Below, in pieces: positions 24,160-38,300 of a DNA stretch of 64,000 bases. The notes beneath the pieces were generated by a model. That model saw nothing but the letters and a program-made list of their open reading frames with translations. It made no database searches and had not been told where the DNA came from. Numbering within the stretch: position 1 is the stretch's first letter; every line of letters begins with the position of its first letter. Source of the DNA: Ancylostoma caninum (taxonomy: Eukaryota; Nematoda; Chromadorea; Rhabditida; Ancylostomatidae); NCBI GenBank assembly GCA_037903475.1, contig JBAJFG010000436.1:1-64000 (forward strand), written 5' to 3'. A program made the position numbers and the translations under genes.

Positions 24160-26100
24160 TACATAGATAAGAATACATCGTGATTGCTACTAAAAAGGGT
24201 CATAGGTTACAGGATTAGATGGATTCGACGGATTTTTTAGGAGGCATTGTCTTGGCATTTAACGGCAGTGTATCACATCGTTTTCGTGTTTGAGCTTTTA
24301 GCGGATTCTGAATCTCCTTGATGCGCTAATTTCAGTGGTATACCCAAAATGGTACAAAACGGCCATTGAACCCTTTTTTAGTAGTTTATCGGGACGGGAT
24401 TTGGAAAAGTTTGTCGAGTAGAGCGAATGCGTGAAGCCGCTGATCCTATCGATCGGACACGTCAAGACGTGTTGGCCAACGCTGCAGCCGTGGCAGACAG
24501 CCAGCTAAGTGACGGACCGCTTCGCCCAAGCGGTCCGTAGACTGCAATTTCGGAGCCTCCGAAAACGGGGTTTTCGTCACTTTTATGCGTTATGACGTAC
24601 ATCATTGGAATCAGCGTGACGAGGAGGTCTAGAGTCTGTCGATAACTACGACATACGAAATGAAGTGATGGATCGCCGAATTTTTGAAATTACTTTACAA
24701 AACAAATAAAAAACCTTGTGCTAGTGTACTTTTGATTGTTCATTACTATTTTTTACATAATTTTAATTGATTACTTATCATTATAATTAATAATACTTTT
24801 CTTAACTGTATTTTCCATCTGGTTCCCCAAAGCGGCAGAGATCCCACCTTTTTCCCCATGCCTCCCTCTCCCCCCCTCTTTCTGCGTCCGCCACTGTTAG
24901 CACTGACAAGCCCAGGTCAGAAAGCTCGCGCTAGTGACAGCGAGATACTCCGTTATTGTCTATTGAACATTCCCTCTCCCATTACACTCGATTTGTGAGA
25001 GTTCCACTGCAACGATAAGAACAATCCACTACGAAAATGCAAACACCACCCAGCTCTAGTGATGTCACTGGTCAAGCATGAACTATTTCTGAAATCTCCC
25101 ACCTCGCACAATTGTTAAGAAAAAAGACGTGAGGTCACTACTAATCACCAGATACTAATTTATAATTTTTACTCTTGGGTTCCATTTACGGATCCGAGGA
25201 GTTTCGGGACACTTTCTGGCTGATGTTTGCGGATCAAAAGCCAACATTTCGTATCGAAGTCAGTTCCACAGTGATTTAGGTATACATTACACGGCATCAA
25301 TCAATATATCGATTACTTGGACAAAACCAGTAAACCTAAAGTTTTCCTCAACAGTAAGTAGATCATCTGAAAGATCTCTTCGAGATCAATCGAATGGTGA
25401 CCAAATCGTTTGGATTGGTGCAGCTCTACGAAAGTTATGGCAAAGCGACGGTATGCGACGGTGACTCCGCGGAGCGACCGTCGGTTTTCACGATCCCGTG
25501 AGTAGTATTGTACTCGCTTGAAAATTTTTATATTCACGACGATACCAAACGAAAGGTGTTTATGTAGAAGGGATATTAAATGCATATACCAAAATTGCTT
25601 TGAAAGAATGGACCGCTGGCCCATCCCATAACTCATATGCTTCTTACCAGCCGAAATTTAAATCTCCAGACTAGAGTGTGGGAATCCCGAAATCTAAGGT
25701 CTCTCCGGTACATGCGCCTAAATTTTAGTTCTGGAACCGCCTTGAAGAAAAAAAACCGAGAAAAGGGAAAAAATAATGACGAAGTGTCATGTTTATGCTC
25801 TATAGTTCGCACCGACTAATGCACTAGATACCTATCGATTTATTCGAGAATCGAAAATTCGATTTTGAACCAATCTATAGCTCGGAGGTTCAAAAAAAAA
25901 AGGGAGAAACTCAATCGCTCAGGAATGATGAGGAGGCATAGAGGTCTTTCTCCTTTTCGATAATTCGAATTGTGCATTTTTTCGCTGTCCATCCTTTCAC
26001 GAAACCGCTGGTATAGTCTGGTTATCCTTCGTCAACATCATTAAGGGTTTTCATATAGTTTTTTTTTCGTAGTTAAAATCAAATGCGATGAATAATTATC
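24160..26100. other. Repeat-derived and unassigned DNA
   Basis: About 24690-24900 is a second copy of the repeat at about 15060-15250 (shared CAAATAAAAA, CATTATAATTAATA and TTTCTGCGTCCGCCACT). A plus-strand exon-like stretch at about 25396-25499 ends at a GTGAGTAG donor but has no recognisable product. No gene is called. Confidence 0.35.
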
Positions 26101-26119
26101 AAGAAAACCTTGATATGCC

Positions 26120-26211
26120 ATCACAGCACCGATTCCGGCGCAAGCGGCGCAGCCGCGTCGCGTGCTGCCCGCGTCCGTGGAAAACGCTCCGCCATCGACG
26201 CTCACTGTCTG
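26120..26211. repeat. Half-copy of the CAGTGAG-type palindromic element
   Basis: The stretch from CAGCACCGATTCCGGCG to GACGCTCACTG matches one arm of the element at 241-410, with the GCGGCGC and CGCGTCGCGTG tracts. The other arm is missing. Confidence 0.5.
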
Positions 26212-26979
26212 TACTTTTACCAACGATGAGAGCCGCGAAGAAACTAGAGAAGCAAAGAACATTTGAAAACATGTCGAATTCGCCGAGGAAACAAGGAAAA
26301 ATTGGGTTGCTTGCTTTTCAGTGCATAAATTGCAACATTGCGAGCATATTATGATACTCAACTCTCACTGTTTTTGGAACAGTATATTATTATACATTTA
26401 GAGACTTATGATGTCCCCATCATTTCTTTTACAGAACGATTCTTCCTTTTGTTTTTCAAAGGAAATGGTGAAATTTAGAGGTTCCCCAAAAGGCAGCGGT
26501 TTATCCGGCCGTGCCGCTGTTTATCCAGCAACTTTGCCATTTGTTCATGAAAATCACTGAGTATTTATTCTCGTAAACAGGTTATGAACGATTATGAAAC
26601 GTGACAACGCTTCGGTAGACGTTGGCTAGCCATGAACCACACGGACGGCGTAAACCAATCGATGATGGCGGCGACTGCCGTGCCCCTTTCACCACCACGT
26701 GGATCTCGCTTTCTCCTGTAACACCTGCCTCTGCACTGCCAGGTAAATATGTTTTTTTTTCCTTCATTGCTTTTTCTTATACTTTGGGAAATAGATTTTT
26801 TTTTACTTTTTATGATTTTATAACGATTTTACTTACTTTTTCTTGTTTCATTACATACTACTCCACTGCCATTCTGACGCAGTTTTTTTTTGTTTCTTAG
26901 CAAAATCTATTTGTAAAACACTCGAATTGCTTCGAGAAAACAGCTAGTTGTTCGGAGTATAAAGTGATCGTTAATGGAA
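26212..26979. other. Unassigned DNA with one isolated exon-like stretch
   Basis: A stretch around 26622-26741 is open on the plus strand and ends at a good donor (CTGCCAG|GTAAAT). The same DNA is also open on the minus strand. No domain is recognised and no partner exon was found. Confidence 0.25.
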
Positions 26980-27388
26980 GTGCATTTTTCGTCAACTCGA
27001 AAAGCATGAAGCACCACCGCGTCGCTCGCTCTGGAACCGCCACTATAATAGCAAGTCGTAGAGTTTTCCTAACAGTTTTTCATCCTATTTGATGTTAACT
27101 ATCAAGAAAACTAACTAACTTATAAGAAAATCCCATGATTTGCTATCATGACAACTATTCCAGCGCGAGCGGCGCGGTCGCGTTGCGTTTTTTTTTTTCG
27201 TGAAAAGGCAAATCAGTGTCCTTGAAGTTTTCTCGATAATGTTTCACCCTTTTTGATGTCAGCTTTCAAGAAAACTAACTAATGATCAAGAAAACGCATA
27301 ACGACGATGACTCCAGCGCGAGCGGTGCTGTCGCTTTGCGTGCTTCCCGAATCCGCAAAAAGCGCACATCCATCGACGCTCATTGTAC
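26980..27388. repeat. Nested arms of GC-rich palindromic elements
   Basis: Three GC-rich arms with CCAGCGCGAGCGG or its complement lie within 400 bp. The last one ends CCATCGACGCTCATTG followed by TA, as in the element at 241-410. They look like nested or rearranged copies. Confidence 0.5.
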
Positions 27389-28130
27389 AGGCGGTTCAGA
27401 AATGAGTCGGCATTGGTGCATTTTTACGTAAAGAGATTAGAGAGACCTTTGGCAACTCGTGCATGTTCAAGCTTGTTAGTTGCAGTGATTTTAGCTGCTT
27501 AATATGTTAGAAAGAGACCCGGAAATGATGTGGGAATACGTGGAACATATGTCTCCGATAAGTGCCACACCGACTCCCTGATGAATGGCCTGTATAATCC
27601 ATTTCATTAATTGAGATAATTGGAAAGAAACCAGAGAGAAGGGGCTGTGTAGGACTATGCAGTAATTGTAGAGGGCGGCGAGAAAGACAGCCATTATGCA
27701 CAAGTATTCATTCCCATCGCTTCTGAAACTGACTGTAAAACATTTGGAATCCTATGGTTGACAGCTATAGTGTGTTTTGCCGGGGACGATCACTGTGAAG
27801 ATATTAGAGAAAGAGAAATGTGGGAAATGGTGCCGTATTCGGAGAGGCAGGCGAGAAATGTAGACCACAGACAAATACTCAAGCATCACCGTTTTTGAAA
27901 TGAACTGTATCTTTAGTTTTGACGATTTTTTTTGGATTTATAATTTCCAATACTTCTCACTTTGATTGAGGACCATATTCTTCCTTTTTACTCTTTCTCG
28001 CCGTTTGTTGACACCATGTTGCCAGGGAGAAAACATCAAGGGCCAGGGTTCCCAAGACGTCCATAGGGCGCTCGCCATAGCTCCAGAAACTATAGCACTA
28101 ACAATACTAACATTATAATATCCAATTCTA
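27389..28130. other. Upstream flank of the C2CH-module gene
   Basis: Contains a dispersed repeat copy (27790-27920, related to 15290-15400 and 54890-55000). No exon joined to the gene at 28135 was found, although one cannot be excluded. Any promoter would lie here, but no motif is convincing. Confidence 0.35.
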
Positions 28131-28137
28131 GGGTATG
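28120..28137 (+). promoter_or_regulatory. Candidate trans-splice (or splice) acceptor before the first ATG
   Basis: AATTCTAG at 28123-28130 is an acceptor-like site and is followed 4 nt later by ATG (28135). In nematodes a spliced leader is often joined a few bases before the start codon, so this could be a trans-splice site. The alternative is an ordinary acceptor with an unseen upstream exon. Confidence 0.4.
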
Positions 28138-29398
28138 GTAGCACATTTCATTTGTGCCATATGCGGTCAACGGCGCCCCCAGTACTGCCTTCGTGCTGCC
28201 TCTGCGAGGAAATCATGGAACATCATCATGCTTTCATGTTTGGCCCGGCATGGTGTAATTTCCCTTGAAGCGGCTGCAACAGTGTACGCGGAAGTCAGTA
28301 ACAACTGTGACAAGCTAAAAGGACTGTACTGCAAGGAACATTACATTGACGTGGTTAGTTGTCTGCAACATTCTCATTCAAATATGGTTACCATTTTCCT
28401 TTTAATATGTGCTAGGAAGGAAAACACAAAAAGAAAAGTAGTGCGATTCATGCTCAAGTCAAAGGTCTCTTGGGAAGAATTCTCTGTTTTTCTATAGATA
28501 GGTTTTATGTTCTTCTATGAATTTGAACAGTATGATGTAAAAGAGGGCATAAATTTGAACAGTATGACAATTTTTCTATGAAATTGAGTCTATCACTAGC
28601 AGCCGTAGAGGGCGTGGGCAGTCCCTACGATTGGTCAGTTCACCCAGTTGGCCTATAGCAGGGCTCGTCCACCCTACCCACTTGAGCCATAACGTTCCAC
28701 ACCCGGAAAAAGTGGACTGACGTACTCCAGCGATGGGTCGACAAACCTTTCAAAATCACTGTAGTATGAAAATTTCCCGTGCTTGGTTTCAAATCCTCGT
28801 TTTAGTGTTTCTGGTGTTTCCAACCCATTGATGACCCCGCGGCTCACTTTTTTCCCATTGTTCATTTTGAGGAATCATTAAGCTTTAATGGTCCCAGGGG
28901 TTTTCCTTGAAGACAACGTAAAAACATTCCCAAGTCGGTACTATTATAAAAATCTGCATTTGAATAATTACCTCTGAAATGCCTCTTTCCTGCCCTCCTT
29001 GTTCTGTTTAAAACATGTTTCGACGGTATAATCTATGAGAGTTAGTGCGAATTACTTCTATTGGATTCTAACATCTTGATTCGTATTTTTTGTTATTTCA
29101 GGCCGTATTACTTGGGCAGGAAATAGAGCAACTTGGTGGTGAATTTCCATTTCTGGGCCTCAGTGAGGTCCCTCGTAAAGTATTGAATGACTTTGTTGGT
29201 ATACTGCGGGCCTGTGGCAAGCTCTTGGATGTGAGTCCTTTGACCATCCGCTCAGATAAAGAATCATATCACTGGACTTTTCAGAGTGAATTAGATATGC
29301 ACGTAAAAGATATTATGGACTTTTATCTCGACTGCCTTTACAAATTTCACACCAAAATTCGAGAGAAACAATTGGGACAGAAGAGAGAACTTGTACAG
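28135..29398 (+). CDS. Module e: N-terminal C2CH module
   Basis: Exons 28135-28353, 29102-29230 and 29285-29398. The first exon carries CAIC (residues 7-10) and CKEH about 55 residues after the second Cys, the longest spacing in the array. It then ends YIDV at a GTTAGT donor. Exon 2 is 129 nt with GEFPFLGLSEVPRK. Exon 3 has DIMDFYLDCLYKF and ends in a basic, Gln-rich tail. The start ATG lies only 6 residues before the first Cys, so the zinc motif would sit at the extreme N terminus. The intron after exon 1 is about 750 bp. Confidence 0.75.
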
Positions 29399-32300
29399 GT
29401 CAGTACCATAACTTGTTTCCATGTAACGTTTGTACTCATGTTATATATGTATGTCTATGTCTAACATAACTCATATACTCAACTATAAGTTTCCTTTACC
29501 TTACTGATGAGTGCAGGAGGAAAATTATAGCACTATTTAGTTTTCGTATAAGGATAGTGCACGAAACGAAAACTAAAATCTAGAACTATAATTAAAATCC
29601 GATAAAATAAAACTATAATTGCTCAAATGGATTATTTGAAATGTTCTACAGCTTTTACTGTGTTATTGTTCAAGCCCTATTCCACATCTGTTCAGTACTT
29701 TTCGCAATGCCCGAAGCCAGTATCTATTTCTTGAGGCGTGTATGCGCTTCTTAAATTGGGCTTCAGCACTGCGTCAAACAAAAAGCTTTTCTATTAGATG
29801 CTGAACCCATGTCAAAGCTTTTGTGGATTACACAGAAGCACGGGCGAGACATTTTGGGGCCGTATCATTGAGATTACCAAAGGTTATGCGTTGAAATCTT
29901 GCAGACTTACCCGTCTTTGACATTGGCGTCAGTACTTTTACCCTTGGTAATCTCAATCATGCACGCAGGCTCTGCTTTAACTGTAAACCATGTGCATACC
30001 ATGCAGATTTCTCATTTTATTTCAGGATGATGGTCCTCCTATGAGTGATCACGCTGTCTCTGAGCCTGTGGTGCCAATCAAAAAACAAAAATCAATCCCA
30101 TCTGTGCCGAATGTTACCACACAGATAAACACGCCGAGACGGTACAACTGTGCTTTATGCGAAGTTCCACGCTTTGAGACTGAAGTGAGGGACACGTCCA
30201 AAAACCGCAAGCACAACCTTATCCTTTTCTCGTGTTTGATCATTGAGAACGGGATTGACGATCACTTCGTCAAGGGTGTCTACGAAGGCATTTCAAGAAA
30301 ACGAAAACGCCTTTGCAAAGAACACTACAACCGAGCAGTATGTCAATTTTTGTTTTTTTTTTTTCATATTTCCTTATAGAACTGGGTTTAGATTCATTAT
30401 TTTTCAGTGCTTATTCATTGCCAACGAAGTAAAGGAAGTTTCGGGTATAGTTCCTATCCATGGACTTGACAGTGTCCCTATGGAGACTTGGCAAAACTTT
30501 TTCGAGAGAATCCAGGCCTGCTGCTATCAAGTCGATGTGAGTTTCTACAGAGTGAGTTATTATGAACCGTTCACCTGTTTTTTTTTTTTTCAGAAAACCT
30601 TGGTTCTCGAGCCAATAGATGTCATCAGATTCTATGCTGATTGCTTGGCAACTTTTCGTACTAGTGATGGTTGGGACGTAAGTTTCATCTCTTTTTTCTA
30701 TTCATCCACTCCTACTATTCTTTTATTTTGTGAAGTGTATGTTTGGACCTGCTCTATGTCCGCATGTTAAAGGCGTTCGTCCAGTCCTGTAATTATGGCG
30801 AGGTCATGATGCCTTCCACTTCGGGATTATTCCAAAGCCAGGAGGACTGTAAGGCTGAGATGGTGGAAAGTTTTGCCATTGATGCAACTTCCTTATTAGG
30901 TAAGTCTCTAGCACAGTGGACAAATGGCTATTCCTTGTTACATGCCATTGTTGAGCGTTGAAGGCTCCGCTTCACCCACGAATTGCTTCTGAAATTCTTA
31001 CGAAAAAGACTCTCCAAGAGCAGCTGATCGCAATGCTATACGTGATTTTTCTGGAAACTGCCCAGAAACTCGTGCTTGCTGCTGGCGCACCTGAGGAAAT
31101 TCGTACTTCTTGTGGGAATTCCTTATCATCAACTCTGGGATAAAAAAGTGCGCTCTATGTGTGACCAGCGGGGAGTGAGCGAATCGTGCGGAAACCCGTT
31201 GTCCCACCTTTGCCCTGCCTACGAGCTCTCCAAAGGATGAGACTTGGCGATGGGTCTTTTGACAGTTTTGTCTGGAATCACTCGTACCATTGTGATCAGA
31301 AGCTCTTCGAGATTCTTTTCATACGGAAATCTTAAAAGCGGTTCAGGGATGGAACGGTACCTTTAAGTAGAAAGCCAAATCACAATGTAATCACTACATC
31401 CTCGTGAGACGCAGCAAAATAGTAAAGGCCACATCAGAGCGGATCCACGCGGAACAGATGTTGTGGACTATGCATTCATGCTAACTATGCTGCTATCCTT
31501 GTCAGTGAATTGGGATCTTCGCAGCTGATATGTCATCTCATCAGGAAAGTAGGAACAAAAGAATGGTTTTTCCTCATATCCATGTAGAATTTCTTTTCTG
31601 AGATAGTGACGTTGCCTTTAAGCGGAATGATCAATTATTCGAAATAGCGAAATCGAATCAAAAAAATAGTCGCTCATTCGCACTTCTATAATTTCTTCTA
31701 TTCCAGCCAGTTGTAAGGTAGAGCCTGAACCAGCGAATGATGCTGATGACCCGACCAGGTGAATAATCATTAAATTTTTTCTCGGGTTCCGCGAAAGTAT
31801 ATTGAAATTTCCAGTCGAGTGGAAGACGCGAATTTTCATGTGCAGCAAAAGCGGACATTTCGCACTTGTGCGATTTGCAATACGCAACGCGAAAAGTCAG
31901 AATGTCGTATCACCACCTTGGATCGACATAAGGATCTCATTCTGATCAGCTGCCTTGTGATGAACAATTCGCTGGATTTGGAATCTGGAAGAACCATTTA
32001 TTTCGAGTTTGTAGATGAACAAAAGCCAGTGTGTAATGAACACTACATCGAGGCGGTAAGTTTTTCTTTAGGCCTGGCTGAGACGAGAGTGGATAGGCAA
32101 CGGGATCCGTTCCGAAAAGGATGGTCTCGTTCATTCCCAGATCTTCTGTCACTGATTTTTAAATTTTTCTTCATATGTTTTCTTTTCAGGGGACCGTTAT
32201 TCAAAATGAAATGAACGATATTCGGTATTCTCCATCTCATCGGAATACTAAAGTAGAAGACAAGAAATGGGTCGACGTTCTCGCTAGAATACAGACTCAG

Positions 32301-35300
32301 GCAAATCTTATCGATGTGAGCTTGGAGTTCATGATGTTGATTACCTGTGAATTGATCTACAAAGTCATCAAATCAATCCTTCTTTTTAGGATGAGTTGGT
32401 TCTAAGCGTTTTTTCCTTGCGGCAATTTTACAATATGTGCATTCGAATCTCTCATCTGCAAGAAAGTTTGGAAAATGATTTTCTACTGTGTAAGCAAGAA
32501 CCAGAGGAGGTGAGTGGTGGAATTTTCGGTCCATTTTAGTTTGTGTTTAGCAGAGTACTTCAATTTGCTTTTCGATTTAGTTTAAAACTTTAGGAATCCG
32601 ATTCATTGTTATGTGATCCAGTCGAACAGCCGTCTCTTGTAGCTGATCAGCTGATAGGTGGCTATTCAAATGAGAACTCCAATAATGTTCCAAGTAAGGA
32701 AAAGTTCTTGCATGACCTTGCTTTTTTGAATTGAATGGTGGGAAGATGGGGAGAGAATTTCAATTTACCACCTTAATCATAGAATAGACCAATGCTTCCC
32801 AGTAATGTCCATTGATTTCCTTACCTTCTTTCCGCGCAATATTTGCTTATTTCTTTCAGGTGACGAGCATTCCAATAATACGTGTGGAAATGAAAACAGA
32901 GAAGCAGGGTATGTTGACTGAATCACACATTTTTTCTTTTTTTTTCTTCGAACTTTTTGTGCAAGCCCACTTCCGGGATATATATCTTGGTCGTTGTCTG
33001 GAGTGTTATACCTTTTGCAACCGTAGATCTTTTGTTCCTGAGGGTTCTGTTTTCCTGTTGAACCTTCTGGCTTCTTGATTTTTCTACGTTGATTGTCTGG
33101 CTTGTGACAGCTGTTTGTGCCTCTAAGACTAATAGATTGCCACATGATAATTAACTTACTATGCTAGCTGTGTTGCTTGGTTCCTCTGTGGTATTCGTAG
33201 ACTTTGGGTAACAAAAAAAAATCTGCTTCTAGTACACAACCATATCTTGCAAGCGTGTTGCACTGATGAATTTTTAGCACATTATTTAGGCACTTCCTAT
33301 TTCTCAAGTTCTTTCTCTCTGAGACGCTCGCGTACTATCTTCCTCAGTCCGTTACGTTTACATCATTGCCGTATGTTACGTTCGCAGGACTTTGTGCATA
33401 CTCTTTCATTCTCTTCTGGTCTTGCTTATCCTCTTCCATAATCTTAACACCGCAATCTCACTATGCAAGAAAGTATGTGTCCAACTTCCTTGCGCGTTCT
33501 CCCGGTTATTCCATCTCCCTGGGCGTACTTCTATGGCAGTGTGTACGTATTTTAACTGCGAAAGATCCATCCCATTACAAATTGTCTTTTGTATACGCTA
33601 TTGCTCCCTTATGAACGCTATTTTCTATTAGGATCTGTATTGTCTCCAGCTGGCACCCTCAGAATGTCAAGCGCAAGAACTTCTTTTACTACCATAGTTT
33701 TGTGTTTTCCATCACATAATGTTCTTTATCGTTTTCTATCAACAGAAATGTCGCGCCTGCGACACAATGGTTCGTTCATCATGGTGGACTATAATCGGTT
33801 AAAGTTCGACGGTTTCTATCGGCTTCTAAAGTGATGAGAGTCGAGTGTTTGTAGGTACATAATGATCTAATTTCAATATAAACAGCAATTACCTGAATCC
33901 TGCTAATTCGAGCGTGCAGTGCCGTATGTTTTTGTGGTTTTATTTTCTCCACTAGTTTTTCTTGATCTCTCGTCACAGATGGAACGGACTATACCACTCA
34001 TGTACAGTGGGCACCAATAGAGCTGTGAAATCTGTGCTTTGAGAGTGAGCTGCAGCGGGACCATGCCGTGCGTTGGAATCACTCTATTTTGCGCTGCTGC
34101 AGTGACGAAAAAGAATAAGATATGGTGGAGCAGTACTAAACGTAGTTACGTGTGCATAGCTATCACGGTACCGCAAAATGGCGATTCGAGCGTGTGTTGC
34201 GGTTGCGCTCTTGTATGGTCTGTTAGCTCAGAGAGTGTCTATGAGTGGACATTGTCCACAATTACACGACCGCATTGGTATCAGACGGCGGATCGGCTAG
34301 TTCGATCTACTTTTTACACTTTCTTCTGTAAGTATGTGGTATAATTCTTCCCAATTTGATGCTTCGTTACTGTCTCCGATCGAACCAGTCGATATTACTA
34401 CGGTCGTAATTGCAGACAAAGTCCCCCAGTAGGCACTCCTTGAACTGACAGTATACATATATACGCTCAATTCCCCAAATTCGTCAGCTCCATCGAAGCT
34501 CACTGTACATATGTCGCTTAGTCACGGCTCACAATCAGTTACACTCTGAGTTTTGACTGCATCTTTCCCAGTTCATTGCTGAAGGGTACCGCCCACATCG
34601 TAGTCGTTTCTGAGATTTTCGCATGAAGAGAATCTACGTTAGGTGCTGATCAGAGCGATATACGTGATCCAGTGCAAAACTGTCAAAGAGCCCCTCCTCG
34701 AGCAGCATCTCTTGGGGGATCTTCTAGGAGGAGGCAAGACGAAATTACAAGGTTTTAACATCATGTACTAGCTTGCTCGTCAGGCAGCGGAGCGCAATTT
34801 CTGTTCTGTTAGGAGTGGACCAGGAGCTTTAATGAGAAGTGCGTATTCCCTCAGAACGTGCGCTCTAAAGAGTGAATTACTCAGCGCTTTGGCCCGCCCC
34901 ACAACTCCGCCCACAGCGTCCCCAGGAATCGGTGCTTGGAAAAGGGATTCTTCGACGATTTCACGTATATTGTTGTGATCAGCAGCTGAAGTATGACGGT
35001 GCCTTTGATCAAGCTCTCAGTGTTGGAATTTTCAGAATTGTCGCCAATTTGGAAGGGGAGTCATCTCACGATGATTCACGTCCAAGGAATCGTGTTTGCA
35101 CTCTCTGCGGTGCCATCCGTGCTGAGGAAGAAACTCGCTCAGGCTCAGCAAATGTTCGGCAGAACTTAGTTCTGATGTCTTGCCTACTGCTGAGCAATGT
35201 TGCTGATATGGAATCCGCTAAACCTACCTATGAAGGATTGCTCAACAGACGTAGACGACTTTGTAAACTGCATTATATTCAAGCGGTTAGCTCCTATTTA

Positions 35301-38300
35301 TTGCTGTGAGCCAGCCACAGTAGCTATTAATTTTTGTTATAGGCTAATTGGATAGGGGAGGAGGTGCAAAAATTGTGGGGAAAATTCCCAATCCATGGGC
35401 TCTTTGGGATTCCTCGAAAGACATTGATCACTTTGTTGGATCGACTTCAGTACTGTGTGGATGCACTTGGTGTAAGCCATCCATCTGTATTGCATATTTA
35501 TGTCGTTTGTCATTGAATTTATTGTTTTCAGGTGGAAGAACGTCTTGGAAAGGATGACCTTGTCTGTTTCTATGGCGATTGTTTGGCAAAATACCGACAG
35601 ATGGACGGCTGGAGGGAGGAAGTGTTGCAGAATGAGGAAGCGGTGCAGAATAAGGACAAAATCGCTCAGGTTCGTGTGCTATTTATACATTTTATATCCA
35701 CACATTGGTAGGTGATATAATTTCAATTGCAGGCATCGCTTGAAGCCATTCAAAAGATATTGGCTGAAGCAACGCAGGCTGACAGTCCAAGTACGTCGCA
35801 AAACATGCATTCCTCTATTTCACAGCATTTTTTTCTCTAGATTTGAAATTGTTTCATTGTCATCTCAAATAATCCCGGCTAAATCAACGTTACTGCCCGA
35901 TTTTGGTTGATGTCAGCACGTCAAGCTCCTATGCTTTTTTTAATTTCTTCGTATTCCCTTCCTTTTGTGATGGCTGGCCAAGTGTATATACTCATAGGAG
36001 AGCGCTTTTCTTATCCTACAAAAACTTCTACATTGTTATTCATAGAGTCTTCATATTATCCAAGTTTAAAGCACGGAAAATATTGGGTTGGGAAATAAAT
36101 CCGCGCGTTTTTTTTTCACCTTTGTTTTTGCTGGATCTTGAACTTCATTCAGTTCATGTCTTAGGTCGTTTTGTAGCTCTTGGTTTACTTGAATATTATA
36201 ACCGATCCATTAAATACCCGCTCTGCCTTGTTTTCTGTAACGTGAAATGTGACCCTCCAATTCGACGACAGAATCTCCTACACCTACACTACGACTTCAA
36301 TTGGTGGGAAAATGTAGCTCAAGCGGCTAGGGACGTGAACTACGCCTATAAAGAAAGCTTTACTGCTGAAAGCGCAGCTAGGAAAAGGATGTCCACTTCA
36401 GAGAGCTCAATTTTTAGCTTTGAGATGCACTTCATTCTTAACGCGCAGTTTGTGAAACAATTGACCGATTATCCGCCAGATTTAAACCTAAACCTAAACA
36501 GCAATCACTACGTATGCTAAATCTCTGCATAACCTTAGTTCTCCTGATTCGCCTTGTTAATGTGATTCCGTCGCTCATAGAAAACCGCACGAACTTATTG
36601 TTCAACCTAATAGAAATGCCAGTAGGCGACTCACTTTCGACACTTGTTGTATTTCGCCCTTCGACGTGCTGAAAGAGGGTGATGCGGCTCAACCTCGCGC
36701 CTTGACGGAAAGTACGTTATAACTGACAAGACCGCGACAGTTTGGCTCTTATTGGCGCCAGGTGGCGCACCAGGTTACTTTGGTAATCGCTTATCCGTCC
36801 CTGGAGCCCCATCCACAGCATTTTCTCTCTAAATTCGAAATTGTTTCATTTCCTCCTCGAATAGTCCCTGCAAAATTAACGCTACTGCGTTGCTGATCCT
36901 TGCGCTACTGCGTTGCTGACCTTTCGTGAAATTTCGAAATTATGAAAAAGAAAATCAGGAACTTATTGTATTTGACCATGTAATATTTGACCGTTTTCGT
37001 TTTTGTATCATAGCAATTTTGAGACATGTTTTTTAGGTGGTGCTGTTGAGAATCCTTCCAAGAGAACTGCGCAAAGAAAGTACGTTTGAAATTGACAACA
37101 TTGCTGTAATTTGGGAAGTTCGCTTGCGATTTCGTTTTCCTTAAATGGCACTTGTGATGTCCGAGCCGTCAGCACATTGAGATTTCTTTAGCGTTTAGAT
37201 TTCGCTTCTGCGTTATAGAAGCAGCATGGAGAAATAATCATGCATTCAGTTTGAATCATTTTTCTCCAATTCAGAGACCCTGAAGTCAAATCTGGGAGAC
37301 GAATGCTCTGTGCCCTATGTGGCGTTTCTTGGCCTCATTTTGAAATGCGTTGTACTGCATTTGATCGACCCCAGAATGCGACGCTGCTCTCCTCCCTGGT
37401 TGTAAAAGGGACATTGGATTTAAATTCAGCAGTACGCTTGTATGAGGCTCTCGAATTTGAGAGCAAGTACATGTGTAAAAGTCATTATATGGAAGCGGTA
37501 AGGATTTTCTACATAAATTGTGTTTTTTGCTTTCCATTGTTTTTTTTCTACAGGCAGCGTTCATAAACGGGGATTTGAGGCTGAACCGAAACCCATCCGG
37601 TTACGCTAATACAGCTGTTAGCAGTAATAATGTTGATTTGCTATCACGTTTACAGGCAGTCGTACAAACGCTGGACGTGAGCGAGTTCTTTTCTCAAGCA
37701 TTATCGCAATTTTCCTTGCAAGGTGTCAATTTAGGAACAAATTACACTTCGTACATGCGATTTAGTGCGATTTGGTGGTGAATTTAATGCAAATCATCGA
37801 AAAGAGGCAGCAAAAAAGAAACTCGGAAGTACCATTGAGCAGGTAACGAGACGTTTCAGCTGTGAAGAGTAGTTTATTTGAAAGCTGTGTGGCACGAACG
37901 AAGCCCCAACAGCGTAATATTTCGAGCTCAAAATTCAACCTTATAATTGAGCGTTTCATATTTCCTTTCAACTTCTAGGTCTTGAATTCGTTTTTAAATG
38001 AAGAAATGCCGCCTCCTCCAAATACACCTGCACAGGGAGATATCAGTGAGTTTTGTTGCAGATTTCAGTCTTAAGATCTAGATATTATAAAGTTCTTCTT
38101 CGAAATAAAATTATGACCATGGAACCTTCATGTTTTAGCAGTGAAATTCGAGGGCAAGGTCCTTACCAATCTCTGCTTCCTTACAACCATATTTTATCCC
38201 TTCGCTTCCAGAAACGGAACCAGGAACGTCAGGAAACCACTTAGATACTACATTTGTCGATCAATGCAAGGGCAGGACCTATTGCTGTGCTCTATGCGGC

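Noticed and set aside
25396..25499. Exon-like plus-strand stretch ending at a GTGAGTAG donor
   Set aside because: No upstream acceptor or partner exon and no recognisable domain; about 35 codons is within chance.
36481..36500. Telomere-like AACCTAAACCTAAAC
   Set aside because: Only about two units, not the nematode TTAGGC repeat, and inside a mariner derivative.
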